From Zavarzinia compransoris (GTDB lineage: Bacteria > Pseudomonadota > Alphaproteobacteria > Zavarziniales > Zavarziniaceae): DNA of 64,000 bases. Each line of letters opens with the position of its first letter. Within the stretch, counting starts at the first letter, position 1. The notes beneath the pieces are model-generated. The model ran no database searches and was not told where the DNA came from. It saw only the letters and a list, made by a program, of their open reading frames with translations. The DNA is taken from NCBI RefSeq assembly GCF_003173055.1, contig NZ_QGLF01000003.1, positions 413,356 to 477,355 on the forward strand, read 5' to 3'. Made by a program: the position numbers and the translations under genes. Positions 11,824 to 20,475 of this stretch are shown here, piece after piece.

Positions 11824-12222
11824 ATGGCCGACAAGCTGCATTTCGAGCTGGTAAGCCCCGAGCGGCTGCTGTTCTCGGCCGATGTCGAGACGGTGACCGT
11901 GCCGGGCGCCGAGGGTGACCTCGGCATCCTGGTCGACCATGCCCCGCTGGTGGCGCTGCTGCGCCCCGGCGTGGTGGAAGTCCAGGCCGGCGGCAAGGTC
12001 ACGGCCCGCCTCTTCGTCCGGGGCGGCTTCGCCCAGGTGACGCCGGAGGGCCTGACCGTTCTCGCCGAAGAAGCGGTGGATCTCGCCACCGTTTCCAAGG
12101 CCGACCTCCAGGACAAGCTGAAGGGCGCCGAGGCGGATCTCGCCGCCTCCGCCGACGACAATCAGCGCATCCGCGCCGAAGCCCAGGTCGCCGCGATCCG
12201 GCAGGTCCTCGAAGCCGCCTGA
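11824..12222 (+). CDS. atpC: F1F0 ATP synthase epsilon subunit
   Basis: Epsilon subunit, which links gamma to the c ring and can inhibit ATP hydrolysis. The 132 residues hold the N-terminal beta sandwich (LHFELVSPERLLFSADVETVTVPGAEGDLGIL, with the DHAPLVALLRPG turn) and a C-terminal two-helix part (about residues 88-132) that is rich in Ala, Glu and Lys. It is the last gene of the operon and lies 11 bases after atpD. F0 genes are absent from the window, in keeping with the usual split of F1 and F0 operons in alphaproteobacteria. Confidence 0.97.
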   Translation: MADKLHFELVSPERLLFSADVETVTVPGAEGDLGILVDHAPLVALLRPGVVEVQAGGKVTARLFVRGGFAQVTPEGLTVLAEEAVDLATVSKADLQDKLKGAEADLAASADDNQRIRAEAQVAAIRQVLEAA

Positions 12223-12252
12223 GCGACGGCACCGCATCGCCACTTCCGATCA

Positions 12253-12277
12253 CGGCGGCCCCAAAGGCCGCCGTTTT
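12253..12277 (+). terminator. Rho-independent terminator of the atp operon
   Basis: Perfect 8-bp stem CGGCGGCC (12253-12260) and GGCCGCCG (12266-12273) with loop CCAAA, followed directly by TTTTCATTT. It lies 30 bases after the atpC stop and has the classical form. Confidence 0.88.
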
Positions 12278-12321
12278 CATTTGTTGAGCGGGGTGGGCAA
12301 GGGCCGATGCCAACCCCGCGG

Positions 12322-12347
12322 GGCCCGAGGGGCCGTTGTTTTCATTT
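12322..12347 (+). terminator. Second, weaker terminator-like hairpin
   Basis: Five-base-pair stem GGCCC/GGGCC (12322-12326 and 12330-12334) with a GAG loop, followed by GTTGTTTTCATTT. The 21 bases after the stem (from 12339) repeat those after the first atp terminator (from 12274) with one mismatch, so this may be a degenerate duplicate acting as a backup. Function is inferred from form. Confidence 0.45.
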
Positions 12348-12488
12348 GTTGATCGGGGTCACAGGACGGTGCGCTGTCGCTTGCGTGTCACAAAATCCTT
12401 GCCTATACCGGAGCTTGACCGCGAACCTGTGTTAGGATCACGTTTGCGCCGCAATGCGCAACGCGGGCCACGGTAGGAGAAGGCAGGC

Positions 12489-13310
12489 ATGGGCCGTCAC
12501 TGGGGACTTGACGACATCGCGTGGGACAAATTCGACGCGACCAAGGTCGATCCGGACCTGCTGATGGCGGTGAAGACCGCCAGCCTGGTGGAGGCCAACT
12601 CCGAGGATTACGTCACCTATCTCCTCAACGTCTTCCACGAGGAAGACTGGCTCCACGATGCCATCCGCAACTGGGGGGCGGAGGAGCGGCTGCACGGCCA
12701 GGCCCTGGCCGCCTGGGCCGAGCAGGCGGACGAGCGCTTCGACTTTGCGGATGCGCTCGCCCGGTTCCGGGCCGGCTATCGCCTGCCGCTGGAGGCGACC
12801 GAATCCGTCCGCGGCTCGCGGGCGGGGGAATTGCTGGCGCGCTGCGTCGTCGAATGCGGGACCTCGTCCTATTATTCCGCGATCCGCGACGCGACGGACG
12901 AGCCGGTGCTGAAGCAACTCTGCCACTTCATCGCCGGCGACGAGTTCCGCCATTTCAAACTGTTCTACGACACGCTGAAGAAATTCGACCCGCAGGATTC
13001 GCTCGGCCTGATCGCCAAGCTGCGCATCGCCATCGGCCGCGTGAACGAGGCCGACGACGACGAATTGTCCTTCGCCTTCCACTGCGCGAACTATGGCCCC
13101 GGGGTCGCCTATGATCGCGCCAAATGCCTGAACGCCTATAGCCGCCGGGCTTTCCGCAACTATCGCTACGGCCATCTGGCGCGGGCGATTTCCATGATCC
13201 TGAAGGCGATCGGGCTCGCCCCGCACGGCGTCATCGCCGCGGTCACCCAGCGCGGCGCCTGGTGGCTGTGGACCAAGCGCACCAAGCGCCTCGAACGCGT
13301 CGCCGCCTGA
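12489..13310 (+). CDS. Ferritin-like di-iron carboxylate protein
   Basis: The 273-residue protein carries the four-helix di-iron ligand pattern: E35 (or E39) in SLVEANSEDY, E66xxH69 in AEERLHG, E122 in VVECGTSSYY, and E152xxH155 in AGDEFRHFK. This is the layout of ferritin-like oxygenases, including the acyl-ACP desaturase and ribonucleotide reductase R2 groups. The remaining 100 residues are helical and end in a basic WWLWTKRTKRLERVAA. An oxygen-activating role on a lipid-like substrate is a reasonable guess, but the substrate is unknown. It is preceded by GGAGAAGG and stands alone after the atp terminators. Confidence 0.8.
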   Translation: MGRHWGLDDIAWDKFDATKVDPDLLMAVKTASLVEANSEDYVTYLLNVFHEEDWLHDAIRNWGAEERLHGQALAAWAEQADERFDFADALARFRAGYRLPLEATESVRGSRAGELLARCVVECGTSSYYSAIRDATDEPVLKQLCHFIAGDEFRHFKLFYDTLKKFDPQDSLGLIAKLRIAIGRVNEADDDELSFAFHCANYGPGVAYDRAKCLNAYSRRAFRNYRYGHLARAISMILKAIGLAPHGVIAAVTQRGAWWLWTKRTKRLERVAA

Positions 13311-13335
13311 CGCACCGCCCGGGGAGAGGGGAGCG

Positions 13336-13647
13336 ATGAGCGACGGCCTGCTGATCACCCTTCTCGTTCTGGCCGGGGTTCTCCTGTTTCTCCGCTACCT
13401 GGTACGCCGGGGCGGCCGTGTCCTGGCCGATCCCACCCGCCGCCAGGCCGCCGGCCGCGGCCGGTCGCGGCGCGATCCTGCCGGCGGCTTCATCGCCGGC
13501 GCCGCGGCGGGCGCGGTGGTCGCCAGCCTGCTGGCCGACGGGGACGGACCCGATGCGGCGGATTGCGGCGATTCGGGCCAGGACGACGGCGGCAGTTGCG
13601 GTGATGGCGCCGGTGACGGTGGTGGCGGTGACGGGGGTGGCGACTGA
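13336..13647 (+). CDS. Small single-pass protein with Gly/Asp-rich tail
   Basis: Function not recognised. The 103-residue product has an N-terminal membrane helix (LLITLLVLAGVLLFLRYLV), a short basic region (RRQAAGRGRSRRDP), a second hydrophobic stretch (GGFIAGAAAGAVVASLLA) and a C-terminal tail rich in Gly and Asp with two Cys (ADCGDSG, SCGDGAG). The acidic glycine tail could bind metal or simply be disordered. The gene has a GGGGAGAGGGGAGCG purine run before ATG and lies 25 bases after the ferritin-like gene, so the two may be cotranscribed. Confidence 0.62.
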   Translation: MSDGLLITLLVLAGVLLFLRYLVRRGGRVLADPTRRQAAGRGRSRRDPAGGFIAGAAAGAVVASLLADGDGPDAADCGDSGQDDGGSCGDGAGDGGGGDGGGD

Positions 13648-13710
13648 CTTGCCGGCCCCCGGTGGCCGCAGGCAATATCGGCGGGCTGACCGCCTGGGGG
13701 AATCACCGAT

Positions 13711-14220
13711 ATGCTGCGCCCGTTCTTCGCCCTTTGCCTTGGCTTTGCCGGTCTTGGCCTCGCCGCCTGCCAGCCGGAACCCACCCCCTATCAGGCCCTG
13801 CTGGCGCCGGCGGTCCGGGTGGCCGCGGTCACGGTCTCGACCGAGGGCAATGTGCCGCCGGCGCTGGCCCGGGCGCTGAAGACCCGCCTCGAACAGGAAT
13901 TCGCCAGCGACCCCAGCGGCAGCTATGGCCTGAACCTGGACGTCACCCTTACCGCCTATACCAAGGGCAAGGGCAGCGGCAGTTCGGCGCTTGAACTGGG
14001 CGGGCGGCTGGACGGCCGCGCCCTGCTGCAAGGGCCGAAGACCGGGCTGATCGCGGCGCGCGGCGATCTCGAGGTGCTGCGCGACAATGTCAACGGCGTC
14101 ACCGTCCAGCCCCTGCCGGGCCTGCCGGACGATGTCCTGGTCGATAATTTCGCCCGCGCCATCCGCTCGATCATGTTCGGCCCCGAATCGACCGGCACGC
14201 TGATCGACGGCGAGCGTTGA
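13711..14220 (+). CDS. Predicted lipoprotein
   Basis: Function not recognised. The 169-residue product begins with a lipoprotein signal peptide, MLRPFFALCLGFAGLGLAAC, with lipobox LAAC and the acylated cysteine at residue 20. The mature part (about 149 residues) has alternating hydrophobic strands and a segment VTVSTEGNVPPALARALKTRLEQEF that resembles small secreted lipoproteins of the LptE/DUF-type class, without a firm match. It should be anchored in the inner or outer membrane facing the periplasm. The gap after it (14221-14351) holds no further gene. Confidence 0.78.
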   Translation: MLRPFFALCLGFAGLGLAACQPEPTPYQALLAPAVRVAAVTVSTEGNVPPALARALKTRLEQEFASDPSGSYGLNLDVTLTAYTKGKGSGSSALELGGRLDGRALLQGPKTGLIAARGDLEVLRDNVNGVTVQPLPGLPDDVLVDNFARAIRSIMFGPESTGTLIDGER

Positions 14221-14351
14221 GCCACATCGCAAAGCATCGAAACATGCTTTGAAGAAACGGCATTTTCCTGCCGCAGCGCAGCAGCAACCATGAGGGTCCG
14301 GGTCTCGCCAGCCAAGGTCGAGGCCCGCCGCCCGATCAAGGTTGCCGCCGC

Positions 14352-15305
14352 ATGACCAAGAAACCCCATCCCCAGCCCCAGGACGCCGCGCTGATCCCGC
14401 GCTTCGCCGGGCTGCCCACCTTCATGCGCCTGCCCATGCAGGCCTCGCCCGAGGGGGTGGATATCGCGCTGGTCGGCGTGCCCTTCGACGGCGGCACCAC
14501 CAACCGGGCGGGTGCGCGCCACGGCCCGCGCGAGATCCGCAATGCTTCCGCCTTCATGCGCAAGATCCACCATGTGACCGGTGTCGCCCCCTACGACCGG
14601 GCGGTGGTGGCCGATCTCGGCGATGCCCCGGTCAACCCGATCGACCTGATGGAGTCGCTGCGCCTGATCACCGGCTTTTTCGCGGACCTGAAGGCGCATG
14701 GCTGCATCCCGGTTTCGGCCGGCGGCGACCATCTGATTTCCCTGCCCATCCTGCGCGCCCTGGCGGCGGACGGGCCGGTGGGCATGGTGCATTTCGATGC
14801 CCATTCCGACACCAACGACCGCTATTTCGGCGACAATCTCTATACCCACGGCACGCCCTTCCGCCGCGCGGTGGAGGAGGGCCTGCTGGACCCGAAGCGG
14901 GTGGTGCAGATCGGCATCCGGGGCTCGATCTATGATCCGTCCGACCTCGATTTCGCCAGGGCCAACGGTTTCCGCGTCATCTTCATCGAGGAGTTCATCA
15001 CGCGCACGGCCGAGGACATCATCGCCGAGGCACGGGCCATCGTCGGCACCGGGCGCACCTATGTCTCCTTCGACGTCGATGCCATCGACCCCGCCCAGGC
15101 GCCGGGCACGGGTACGCCCGAGATCGGCGGCTTTTCCAGCTTCGAGGCCATGCGCATGGTGCGCGGCCTGGCGGGGCTGAACATCATCGGCGCCGATGTG
15201 GTCGAGGTGTCGCCGCCCTTCGACGTCTCGAACATGACCTCGCTGCTCGGTGCCACCCTGATGTTCGAATTGCTCTGCGTCATCGCGGCCGGCTTCGGAG
15301 ATTGA
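14352..15305 (+). CDS. speB: Agmatinase/arginase family ureohydrolase
   Basis: Binuclear manganese amidinohydrolase of 317 residues. Metal-ligand motifs are intact: GGDHL (about residue 126), HFDAHSDT (about 148), and FDVDAIDPAQAPGTGTPE (about 240). The N-terminal VGVPFDGGTTNRAGARHGPREIR is characteristic of agmatinase-type enzymes. The likely reaction removes urea from agmatine or another guanidino compound in the cytoplasm, but the substrate cannot be fixed by these motifs. The next gene is a second member of the same family, read from an ATG three bases beyond the stop of this one. A LysR gene follows both. Confidence 0.9.
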   Translation: MTKKPHPQPQDAALIPRFAGLPTFMRLPMQASPEGVDIALVGVPFDGGTTNRAGARHGPREIRNASAFMRKIHHVTGVAPYDRAVVADLGDAPVNPIDLMESLRLITGFFADLKAHGCIPVSAGGDHLISLPILRALAADGPVGMVHFDAHSDTNDRYFGDNLYTHGTPFRRAVEEGLLDPKRVVQIGIRGSIYDPSDLDFARANGFRVIFIEEFITRTAEDIIAEARAIVGTGRTYVSFDVDAIDPAQAPGTGTPEIGGFSSFEAMRMVRGLAGLNIIGADVVEVSPPFDVSNMTSLLGATLMFELLCVIAAGFGD

Positions 15306-15307
15306 GC

Positions 15308-16264
15308 ATGGCCCATGGCTATGACCAGGGACGGCTGGACCTGCCCTTCACCGGTTTCTGCACCTTCGCCAAATCCGCCATCTGCATGGATTGGGACCGG
15401 ATCGAGGCCGATGTCGCCGTGCTTGGCGCGCCCCTCGACATGGGCACCCAGTGGCGGGCGGGGGCGCGCTTCGGGCCGCGCTCGATCCGCGATGCCTCCA
15501 CCCTGTTTTCCTTCGGCCATGACGGCGCCTACGACCATGAGGACGACGTCACCTATCTGACCCCGGACCAGGGCCGCATCGTCGATATCGGCGATGCCGA
15601 CATCATCCATACCGACCAGGAGCGCAGCCTCGCCAATATCGAATTCGGCGTCCGCAAGATCCTGAAGGCGGGGGCCATTCCGGTCGTCCTCGGTGGCGAT
15701 CATTCGGTGAATATCGGCTGCATCAACGCCTTCGACGACCAGGAACCCTTCCATGTCGTCCATATCGACGCCCATCTCGATTTCGTCGACGAGCGGAAGG
15801 GCGTGCGCAACGGCCACGGCAATCCCTTGCGCCGGGCGGCGGAGAAATCCTATGTCAGCGGGCTGACCCAGATCGGCATCCGCAACGTCTCCTCGACCAA
15901 TCGCGAAGGCTATGAGGATGCGCGGCGCATGGGCTCGGACATTGTTTCCGTGCGGCAGTTCCGCAAGCTCGGCGTCGATCAGGTGATCGCCCGCATCCCG
16001 GCCGGCAAGCGCTATTATTTCACCATCGACATCGATGGTTTCGACCCCTCGATCGCGCCGGGCACGGGCACGCCCTCGCATGGCGGCTTCACCTATTACG
16101 AAGTGCTGGAACTGCTCGAAGGGCTGACCCGGCGGGGCATGGTGATCGGCATGGACCTGGTGGAAGTGGCGCCCGACTACGACCACACGGGGACGACGGC
16201 GATCCTGGCCGCGCAATTGCTGATGAATGTCATCGGCCGCATGCTCTATCACCGCCGCCGCTGA
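15308..16264 (+). CDS. Second agmatinase/arginase family enzyme
   Basis: Paralogue or distant relative of the preceding enzyme, 318 residues, with all manganese motifs: GGDHSV, HIDAHLDF and IDIDGFDPSIAPGTGTPSHGG. It differs at the N-terminus (FCTFAKSAICMDWDRI) and in substrate-loop residues, so the pair probably does not share one substrate. ATG 15308 is preferred over TTG 15302 because GGAG (15297-15300) is then seven bases upstream. The pair is cotranscribed, and the two products might also assemble together. Guanidino-acid or guanidine hydrolysis are alternatives to agmatine. Confidence 0.88.
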   Translation: MAHGYDQGRLDLPFTGFCTFAKSAICMDWDRIEADVAVLGAPLDMGTQWRAGARFGPRSIRDASTLFSFGHDGAYDHEDDVTYLTPDQGRIVDIGDADIIHTDQERSLANIEFGVRKILKAGAIPVVLGGDHSVNIGCINAFDDQEPFHVVHIDAHLDFVDERKGVRNGHGNPLRRAAEKSYVSGLTQIGIRNVSSTNREGYEDARRMGSDIVSVRQFRKLGVDQVIARIPAGKRYYFTIDIDGFDPSIAPGTGTPSHGGFTYYEVLELLEGLTRRGMVIGMDLVEVAPDYDHTGTTAILAAQLLMNVIGRMLYHRRR

Positions 16265-16281
16265 TCCGTTAACCTTTCGCC

Positions 16282-17190
16282 ATGAATGTCGACAATATCG
16301 ATCTCCGCCTGCTGCGCGTGTTTCACGCGCTGGCGGAACATGGCGGTTTCGCCGGCGCCCAGGCCGAACTCGGCCTCACGCCCTCGACCCTGTCCATTCA
16401 CTTGTCGAACCTCGAACAGCGGCTCGGCATGGTTCTGTGCGAGCGCGGGCGCGGCGGCTTCCGCCTGACCGACAAGGGCGAGCGGGTGCATCTCGCCACC
16501 AAGCGCCTGTTCACGGCGCTGGAAGGCTTTCGCGCCGAAACCGCGTCGCTGCGCGGCAAGCTGGTGGGCGAACTCACCATCGGCCTGGTCGATTCGACCG
16601 TCACCGACCAGCGTTCGCCCATCGCCGCCGCGATCCGCCGCTTCGAGGGGCGGGACAACGACGTGCACCTGCGCCTGATCGTCGATCGGCCGGCGGGGCT
16701 GAACCATGCGCTGCTGGACGGGCGGCTCAATCTCGCGGTCGGGATCTTTCCCCGCCATGTCGCCGGCGTCGAATATGAAACCCTTTATACTGAGCGCAGC
16801 CTGCTCTATTGCGGGGCGGGGCACGAGTTCTTCGGCAAGCCGGGCGCGGGCATCGATGCGCTGGCCATCAGCCGGGCCCGCTTCGTCGGCCGGGCCTATA
16901 ATCTCGAACGGGATTTCAATGCCATCGGCCGGGTGCTGCACAAGGCCAGCGTCGAGAATATGGAAGCCCAGGCCCATCTGATCCTGTCCGGCAGCTTCAT
17001 CGGCTTCCTGCCCGAACATTATGCCCGCGGCTTCGCCGAAGCCGGGCGCATGCAGGCGATCGCCCCGGAGCGCTTCGAGCTGACCTCGGAAGTGGCGCTG
17101 GCGACACCGGGCGTCGGCAAGCCGAACATGGTGGTGCGCACCTTCTGCGACGACCTCCGGCAGGTGAATGCCGCGCTTGCGGTTTGCTGA
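16282..17190 (+). CDS. LysR family transcriptional regulator
   Basis: Activator-type regulator of 302 residues with an N-terminal winged helix (IDLRLLRVFHALAEHGGFAGAQAELGLTPSTLSIHLSNLEQRLG, about 5-50) and a C-terminal periplasmic-binding-like effector domain (about 95-300). It is on the same strand as the two ureohydrolase genes, 17 bases downstream, which suggests cotranscription and regulation of nitrogen or polyamine use; classical LysR genes are divergent, so the target could lie elsewhere. It converges with the following tetR gene with only three bases between stops. Confidence 0.9.
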   Translation: MNVDNIDLRLLRVFHALAEHGGFAGAQAELGLTPSTLSIHLSNLEQRLGMVLCERGRGGFRLTDKGERVHLATKRLFTALEGFRAETASLRGKLVGELTIGLVDSTVTDQRSPIAAAIRRFEGRDNDVHLRLIVDRPAGLNHALLDGRLNLAVGIFPRHVAGVEYETLYTERSLLYCGAGHEFFGKPGAGIDALAISRARFVGRAYNLERDFNAIGRVLHKASVENMEAQAHLILSGSFIGFLPEHYARGFAEAGRMQAIAPERFELTSEVALATPGVGKPNMVVRTFCDDLRQVNAALAVC

Positions 17191-17193
17191 CCG

Positions 17194-17847
17194 TCAGCAG
17201 TTCAGGAACCGCCCGCTGACCGCGCCGAGGATGGCCATGGCGGTCTCGACCACGGTTTCGACCGGCTGGGCATAGCCGGAGCGGACCCAGCCCAGCGCGA
17301 TCTGCACCACGGCGCCGATCAGCCCGTCGGCGAAAAGGTCGAGATCCAGGCCCTGGTCCGACAGCCGCGTCACCGCCCCGGGGGCGAAGCGCAGGATGGC
17401 CAGGGAGACATTGCGGATCGTATCCCAATAGATCGTGTCGACCGCCGGGCTGACGCCCAGGATCTCGACCAGGAAGACCCGGGCCTCGTTCGGGTTCTCG
17501 CGTAGCAGCGTGTAATAGGTATGCAGCGCCGTGCGCACCAGGGTGCCCATCTCGATCGGGGCGGGCAGGGCGGCGATCGCCGTCATCACCTCGCCCGACA
17601 GGCGCTCCATCACCGCGAGATAGGCAGCGGCGAGCAGGGCCTCGCCCTTCTCGAAACTCTCGTAGAAATAGCGCTCGGTCAGGCCGGCCTCGGCGCAGAT
17701 CGCCCGCACCGTGGCGCCGTGATAGCCGACCGCGCCGTAGACCTTCACCGCCGCCTCGATCAGCTTCTGCCGCCGCTCGGCCCGGCGCGCCTCGTTGCTG
17801 GCGCCCTTGTAGGTGCGGCCGGGGGAGATTTTCGTCTGCGTCGTCAT
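17194..17847 (-). CDS. TetR family repressor of the monooxygenase gene
   Basis: The 217-residue protein has the TetR helix-turn-helix at about residues 25-70 (RRQKLIEAAVKVYGAVGYHGATVRAICAEAGLTERYFYESFEKGEALL; the recognition part is GLTERYFYESF) and a helical ligand-binding domain. It is divergent from a flavin monooxygenase gene over a 91-base gap with two matching inverted repeats, so it most likely represses that gene and itself until a substrate or product binds. Ligand unknown. Confidence 0.9.
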   Translation of the reverse strand: MTTQTKISPGRTYKGASNEARRAERRQKLIEAAVKVYGAVGYHGATVRAICAEAGLTERYFYESFEKGEALLAAAYLAVMERLSGEVMTAIAALPAPIEMGTLVRTALHTYYTLLRENPNEARVFLVEILGVSPAVDTIYWDTIRNVSLAILRFAPGAVTRLSDQGLDLDLFADGLIGAVVQIALGWVRSGYAQPVETVVETAMAILGAVSGRFLNC

Positions 17848-17858
17848 GATTCAGATGT

Positions 17859-17910
17859 TGACATCAAACGTTGTCAGATGCAATGTCGATATTGACAACA
17901 CGCGTTGTCA
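17859..17910. promoter_or_regulatory. Twin TetR-type operators
   Basis: Two 18-base inverted repeats with a four-base centre: TGACATC-AAAC-GTTGTCA (17859-17876, one mismatch between arms) and TGACAAC-ACGC-GTTGTCA (17893-17910, perfect). Their centres are 34 bases apart, placing them on similar faces of the helix. They fill the gap between the divergent tetR and monooxygenase genes. Binding by the adjacent TetR protein is inferred. Confidence 0.8.
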
Positions 17911-17938
17911 GATAATGCGGCAAGCGGAGGAGACCACA

Positions 17939-19486
17939 ATGACCAGCGCCCTGCGCCATCCCCTGGTGACCCGGCCCGACCACGACGTGATCGTCATCGG
18001 TACCGGCTTTTCCGGCATCGGCATGGCGATCCAGCTGAAAAAGGCGGGGATGAACGACTTCGTCGTGCTGGAGAAGGCGGACAAGGTCGGCGGCACCTGG
18101 CGCGACAACCATTATCCGGGCTGCGCCTGCGACGTGCAGAGCCACCTCTATTCCTATTCCTTCGAGCGCAACCCCGATTGGTCGCGGATGTATTCGCCCC
18201 AGCCCGAGATCCGCGCCTATATCGAGCGCACGGCGGAAAAATACGGAGTGACGCCCCATATCCGCTACGGCGTGACCCTGACCGGCGCCCATTTCGAGGA
18301 AGACCTCGGCCTCTGGCGCCTGACCACGGCGACGGGCGAGACCATCACCGCCCGCGCGGTGGTGTCCGGCATGGGCGCGCTGTCGATCCCCAGCTATCCG
18401 ACCATCAAGGGCCGCGACAGTTTCAAGGGCGCCAGCTTCCATTCGCAGAACTGGGACCATGGCTATGACCTGAAGGGCAAGCGGGTGGCCGTGATCGGCA
18501 CCGGCGCCAGCGCCATCCAGTTCGTGCCCGCGATCCAGCCGGCGGTCGGTGAATTGAAACTGTTCCAGCGCACCGCCCCCTGGGTGATGCCGAAGCCCGA
18601 CCGCGAGATCGGCACCCTGGAGCGCGCCGCCAACCGTTATGTCCCCGGCTTCCAGCGGACATTCCGGGAATTGATCTACTGGTACCTCGAAGCCCGGGTC
18701 TTCGGCTTCGCCGTCCGGCCCGACCTGATGAAGAAGATGGAAGGCCTGGCCCGGCGCTATATCCGCAAGCAGGTCAAGGACCCGGCGCTGCGCGCCAAGG
18801 TGACGCCGGATTATACGATCGGCTGCAAGCGCGTGCTGCTGTCGAACGATTATTACCGCTCCCTGACCCAGGACAATGTCGAGGTCGTCATCACCGGCAT
18901 CCGCGAGATCACGGCCAGGGGCGTGGTTACCGACGACGGTGTCGAGCATGAGGTCGACGCCATCATCTACGGCACCGGCTTCAAGGCGACGGACATGCTG
19001 TCCGGCTTCTCGATCACCGGCATCGGCGGCGAGGACTTGAACGCCCGCTGGAAGCGCGACGGCGCCCAGGCTTATCTCGGCACGACCACCACCGGCTTCC
19101 CCAACCTCTATTTCCTGATGGGCCCGAACACCGGCCTCGGCCATTCGAGCATGGTCTATATGATCGAAAGCCAGATCCATTATGTGATGGAAGCCCTGAA
19201 GCTGATGCAGGCCAAGGGCTACAACCATCTCGACGTGAAGCCCGAGGTGCAGGCGGCGTTCAACCGCAAGCTGACCGGCAAGCTGGACGGCACGGTGTGG
19301 AACAATGGCGGCTGCCTGTCCTGGTACCGGGACGAGCAGGGCCGGAACGTCACCCTGTGGCCGGACTTCACCTTCCGCTTCCGCCATGCCACCGCCCGCC
19401 TGAACCCGGCGGATTATGTCGCCACCTCGGCCGCCTCGGTCACGGCCAATCGCGACCGGGCGGCGGCACCGGTGGCGGCGGAATAA
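17939..19486 (+). CDS. Baeyer-Villiger-type flavin monooxygenase
   Basis: FAD- and NADPH-dependent class B flavoprotein of 515 residues. It has the FAD Rossmann motif GTGFSG (21-26), the GGTWRDNHYPGCACD stretch (51-65), the Baeyer-Villiger fingerprint FxGxxxHxxxW (F162 to W172) and the NADPH motif GTGASA (187-192). Such enzymes insert oxygen next to ketones or oxidise long-chain alkyl compounds; the EthA/AlmA-like branch is the closest by eye. ATG 17939 follows GGAGGAG at good spacing, and starting here keeps the twin operators outside the gene. The substrate is not predictable from motifs. Confidence 0.9.
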   Translation: MTSALRHPLVTRPDHDVIVIGTGFSGIGMAIQLKKAGMNDFVVLEKADKVGGTWRDNHYPGCACDVQSHLYSYSFERNPDWSRMYSPQPEIRAYIERTAEKYGVTPHIRYGVTLTGAHFEEDLGLWRLTTATGETITARAVVSGMGALSIPSYPTIKGRDSFKGASFHSQNWDHGYDLKGKRVAVIGTGASAIQFVPAIQPAVGELKLFQRTAPWVMPKPDREIGTLERAANRYVPGFQRTFRELIYWYLEARVFGFAVRPDLMKKMEGLARRYIRKQVKDPALRAKVTPDYTIGCKRVLLSNDYYRSLTQDNVEVVITGIREITARGVVTDDGVEHEVDAIIYGTGFKATDMLSGFSITGIGGEDLNARWKRDGAQAYLGTTTTGFPNLYFLMGPNTGLGHSSMVYMIESQIHYVMEALKLMQAKGYNHLDVKPEVQAAFNRKLTGKLDGTVWNNGGCLSWYRDEQGRNVTLWPDFTFRFRHATARLNPADYVATSAASVTANRDRAAAPVAAE

Positions 19487-19557
19487 GCGGGTCTTGAAAT
19501 CCGGGGCCGGCGGGGCAAGCTAAGAGGCGTTTCATCGCCTGAGGCTGCCCCGCCCCC

Positions 19558-20475
19558 ATGACCACCACCGACCTCGCCCTGGCCGAGGGACTAGACCGCT
19601 GGCGCGGCCTGATCAATGCCCGTGACCGCCGCGAAAAGCGCAGCCGCTGGCTGACCACCGCCTCCGTCTGGGGGGTGTGGGGGCTCTATGCGCTGGGCTT
19701 CGGCATGACCGTGACCTCGCACAGCCTGTTCGGCGCCCTGTTCGGGGCGGCGGGGTTGATCGCCGGCCTGCTGCCGGCGGCGGCGGTCTCGGGCGGGCTT
19801 TACCTTGCGCGCAACCTGCTGTCGCGGCGGGCGGGGCTGGCCGTGCTCGGCCCCCGCCATGCGCCGGCGCGCGATGCCTTCGAACCCCATCTGCCGACCA
19901 TCGCCGGCGTGGTCGCCGATGCCGACCGCCTCGCCTTCGACAAGGACGAGCGGCGCCTGCTGGAAGCGAAGCTCGACCAATTGGCCGGCCTTTACGCAGC
20001 ACTTCGCCACATGGCGGGCGCCGGCGACCGCGACCATGCGCGGCAACTGGCCGCCGGCGTGCCGGCCCTGGTGCGCGAACTGGCGGACCTGCGCCGGCGC
20101 GCCCTGGGCCGGACGATTTCGGGCAGCCTGCCGCCGGGAACCACCCCGGGCCTGCTGTCGGGCGACAACGGCCGCCTGCCCCGGCTGGTCTCCCCTTCGG
20201 TCGAGAAACTGAGCGCGGCTCTGGCCCTGGCCGGCCAGTCGGACCGGCCGGCGACGCTGGCCGCCGCACGCCGCGCCCAGGACAGCGCCGAACGGGCGCT
20301 GGCGGCGCTGCGCGCCGATGCCGGCCTGACCCTCCGCACCCGCGACCTGATCGACGGCCTGGCCGGCGAGGTGGCGCAGGAACTGGAGCGGGAAAAGGGC
20401 ACCGCCGCCCAGGACCCCCGCGCGGTCATCGAGATCGAGGAACGCCTGATGAAGGCCCGCCAGGGCGAGGCGTAG
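19558..20475 (+). CDS. Hypothetical protein with two membrane helices
   Basis: Function not recognised. The 305 residues comprise a basic N-terminal segment (LINARDRREKRSRW), two membrane helices (about 42-62 and 68-92, SVWGVWGLYALGFGMTV and the LFGAAGLIAGLLPAAAV region), then about 210 residues of charged, alanine- and leucine-rich helix reminiscent of coiled coils, in the cytoplasm or periplasm. No catalytic motif is visible. It lies alone between the monooxygenase and the toxin-antitoxin pair. The gap of 188 bases that follows has no gene, only a weak inverted repeat around 20634-20652. Confidence 0.7.
   Translation: MTTTDLALAEGLDRWRGLINARDRREKRSRWLTTASVWGVWGLYALGFGMTVTSHSLFGALFGAAGLIAGLLPAAAVSGGLYLARNLLSRRAGLAVLGPRHAPARDAFEPHLPTIAGVVADADRLAFDKDERRLLEAKLDQLAGLYAALRHMAGAGDRDHARQLAAGVPALVRELADLRRRALGRTISGSLPPGTTPGLLSGDNGRLPRLVSPSVEKLSAALALAGQSDRPATLAAARRAQDSAERALAALRADAGLTLRTRDLIDGLAGEVAQELEREKGTAAQDPRAVIEIEERLMKARQGEA

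Noticed and set aside
12415-12438. A promoter TTGACC with TAGGAT before the ferritin-like gene
   Set aside because: The spacer would be only 12 bases, far from the 16-18 expected for a housekeeping sigma factor.
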